A stretch of 6,300 nt of DNA, taken from contig DEKS01000007.1 in NCBI GenBank assembly GCA_002354005.1, forward strand, positions 3,839 to 10,138. Reading direction: 5' to 3'. Both the position numbers and the translations under genes were made by a program. The notes beneath the pieces were generated by a model. The model was not told the origin of the DNA, did not search any database, and was given only the letters and a program-made list of their open reading frames with translations. Origin of the DNA: Bacteroidales bacterium UBA2716 (lineage in GTDB: Bacteria; Bacteroidota; Bacteroidia; Bacteroidales; UBA932). Positions 5,574-6,300 of this stretch are shown in pieces (position 1 is the stretch's first letter; each line of letters begins with the position of its first letter).

Positions 5574-5834
5574 ATGGGAACGAAAGAAAAACTAATAGAA
5601 CGATTAAAACGCCTGCCAACAGACTTCACATTCGATGAAGCCGAGAGATTATTGAGTTTGTTCGGATATGTAAAGTCGAACAAGGGTAAAACCTCCGGAT
5701 CGCGTGTTCTTTTCTCAAAACCGGATAAGATGCCTGTGTTTTTGCATAGGCCGCACCCGAATAAAGAGTTGAAGGAGTACGCGTTAAAACAACTTTTAGC
5801 AGAACTTATTAACAATAAAGACATCCAGGTATGA
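5574..5834 (+). CDS. hicA: HicA-family toxin (mRNA interferase-like)
   Basis: An 86-residue protein. HicA toxins are small double-stranded-RNA-binding-fold ribonucleases that cleave mRNA and are blocked by HicB. Visible features are an N-terminal helix (KEKLIERLKRLP), the FTFDEAERLLSLFGY helix and turn, GKTSGSRVLF at 38-47, HRPHP at 58-62 and the helix KELKEYALKQLLAEL. The length is typical. In well-studied HicA proteins the G-S-H motif carries the catalytic His; here the position is Arg44 (G42-S43-R44), as I recall for a Bacteroidota subfamily. His58 and His61 remain. The ATG at 5574 is chosen over an in-frame TTG at 5568 because that TTG lies within the -7 box. The stop overlaps the hicB start by 4 bp (ATGA), giving toxin-first order with coupled translation. 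GC is about 40%, lower than neighbouring genes. Confidence 0.88.
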   Translation: MGTKEKLIERLKRLPTDFTFDEAERLLSLFGYVKSNKGKTSGSRVLFSKPDKMPVFLHRPHPNKELKEYALKQLLAELINNKDIQV

Positions 5835-6300
5835 ACACTCTTAAATATAAAGGCTATATTGGATCGGTTGCATACAGTGAACCGGACAAAGTTTTTTTTG
5901 GTAAAATTGAAGGAATCGAAGGTCTTGTAAACTACGAAGGCGAGTCTGTACAAGAACTTACGGCAGCATTTCACGAGGCGGTGGATGATTATCTCATATT
6001 TTGTGAAGAACACGATTGGAAACCCCAGAAAAGCTATACTGGGGCCTTCAACGTCCGCATTGCTCCAGACACGCATCGCGATATCGCCAACCTGGCGGCA
6101 GAGGCAGGCATTTCCATCAATGCCTTCGTCAAACGCGCACTGGCAGAGGCCGTCAAGCACCCGTGGGTGGAGACCGGTTCCCTGGTAACAGGATACAGCG
6201 CAGAACAAGCAGAACCGGCTATGCTCATGGAGCCGGAAGGCCCACGCTACGGTACCCGGGATACCCTCCAACTCACCCTTCCCCAGAAGGATGTCGCCTT
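5831..6300 (+). CDS. hicB: HicB-family antitoxin with C-terminal extension (runs off right edge)
   Basis: Open from the ATG at 5831 to the window end: 156 codons and two bases, no stop. Residues 1-65 (LKYKGYIGSV, FFGKIEGIEGLVNYEGESV, and FHEAVDDYLIFCEEHDWKP) form the HicB partial RNase-H-like fold that binds HicA. Residues about 71-109 (GAFNVRIAPDTHRDIANLA, then EAGISINAFVKRALAEAV) form a ribbon-helix-helix DNA-binding domain, presumed to act on the palindrome at 5547-5565. HicB proteins of this type, as I know them, end near residue 110-115. This one continues for at least 45 residues with a Gly/Pro-rich linker and then DTLQLTLPQKDVAF, which resembles segments of other small Bacteroidota antitoxins. 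GC is about 37-48% up to about 6040 and about 62% after it, splitting the gene between its two domains. An 8-T run lies at 5892-5899. The ATG overlaps the hicA stop by 4 bp. Confidence 0.88.
   Translation, partial: MNTLKYKGYIGSVAYSEPDKVFFGKIEGIEGLVNYEGESVQELTAAFHEAVDDYLIFCEEHDWKPQKSYTGAFNVRIAPDTHRDIANLAAEAGISINAFVKRALAEAVKHPWVETGSLVTGYSAEQAEPAMLMEPEGPRYGTRDTLQLTLPQKDVA

Noticed and set aside
5558..6271. 237-codon open frame on the minus strand
   Set aside because: Antisense to hicA and hicB, both recognised by motif and by their 4-bp overlap. The Cys/Phe-rich product resembles nothing I know.
1..6300. CRISPR array, tRNA or rRNA genes
   Set aside because: No regularly spaced direct repeats, no tRNA cloverleaf or T-loop consensus and no rRNA-like stretches were noticed on either strand.

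Overview
The window looks like chromosomal DNA from a member of the Bacteroidales (Bacteroidota), probably a gut or uncultured lineage. The evidence is: candidate promoters of the Bacteroidota type (TAnnTTTG at -7, with no sigma70-like -10), two large FtsX/MacB-type permeases of the double-domain form common in this phylum, ORF6N-domain genes, and short dispersed intergenic repeats of the GTCATTC...GAATCT form. Genus cannot be determined from the sequence alone.

Layout. (1) 1-1345, minus strand: the N-terminal 448 codons of an FtsX-like ABC permease that runs off the left edge. (2) 1346-1752, plus strand: a degraded ORF6N-domain gene with its promoter intact, an internal deletion that shifts frame, and a lost 3' end. 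(3) 1764-4145, minus strand: a complete 793-residue paralogous permease. (4) 4146-4789, plus strand: an intact ORF6N gene, again head-to-head with the permease. Units 1-2 and 3-4 are therefore two copies of one divergent module. The similarity covers the first ~100 bp of each permease, the promoter and the ORF6N gene. (5) 4807-5501: a two-gene unit of small proteins, a DUF5674-like protein followed with zero spacing by an unrecognised 109-residue protein. (6) 5504-5535: a dispersed repeat. (7) 5539-6300: a HicA/HicB-type toxin-antitoxin operon with a perfect 19-bp palindrome overlapping its promoter. hicB runs off the right edge.

How it fits together. The permeases should act in the inner membrane with an ABC ATPase that is not in view. 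The rest is accessory, regulatory or addiction-like material. The most interesting points are the duplicated permease/ORF6N module with one decaying copy, a palindrome kept inside the ORF6N coding sequence in both copies, the HicA variant with Arg at the usual catalytic His position, and a HicB whose base composition jumps from about 37-48% to about 62% GC at the boundary between its two domains and which carries an extra C-terminal segment. I see no convincing wholly new system. The DUF5674/109-residue pair and the extended HicB are the best candidates for undescribed biology.
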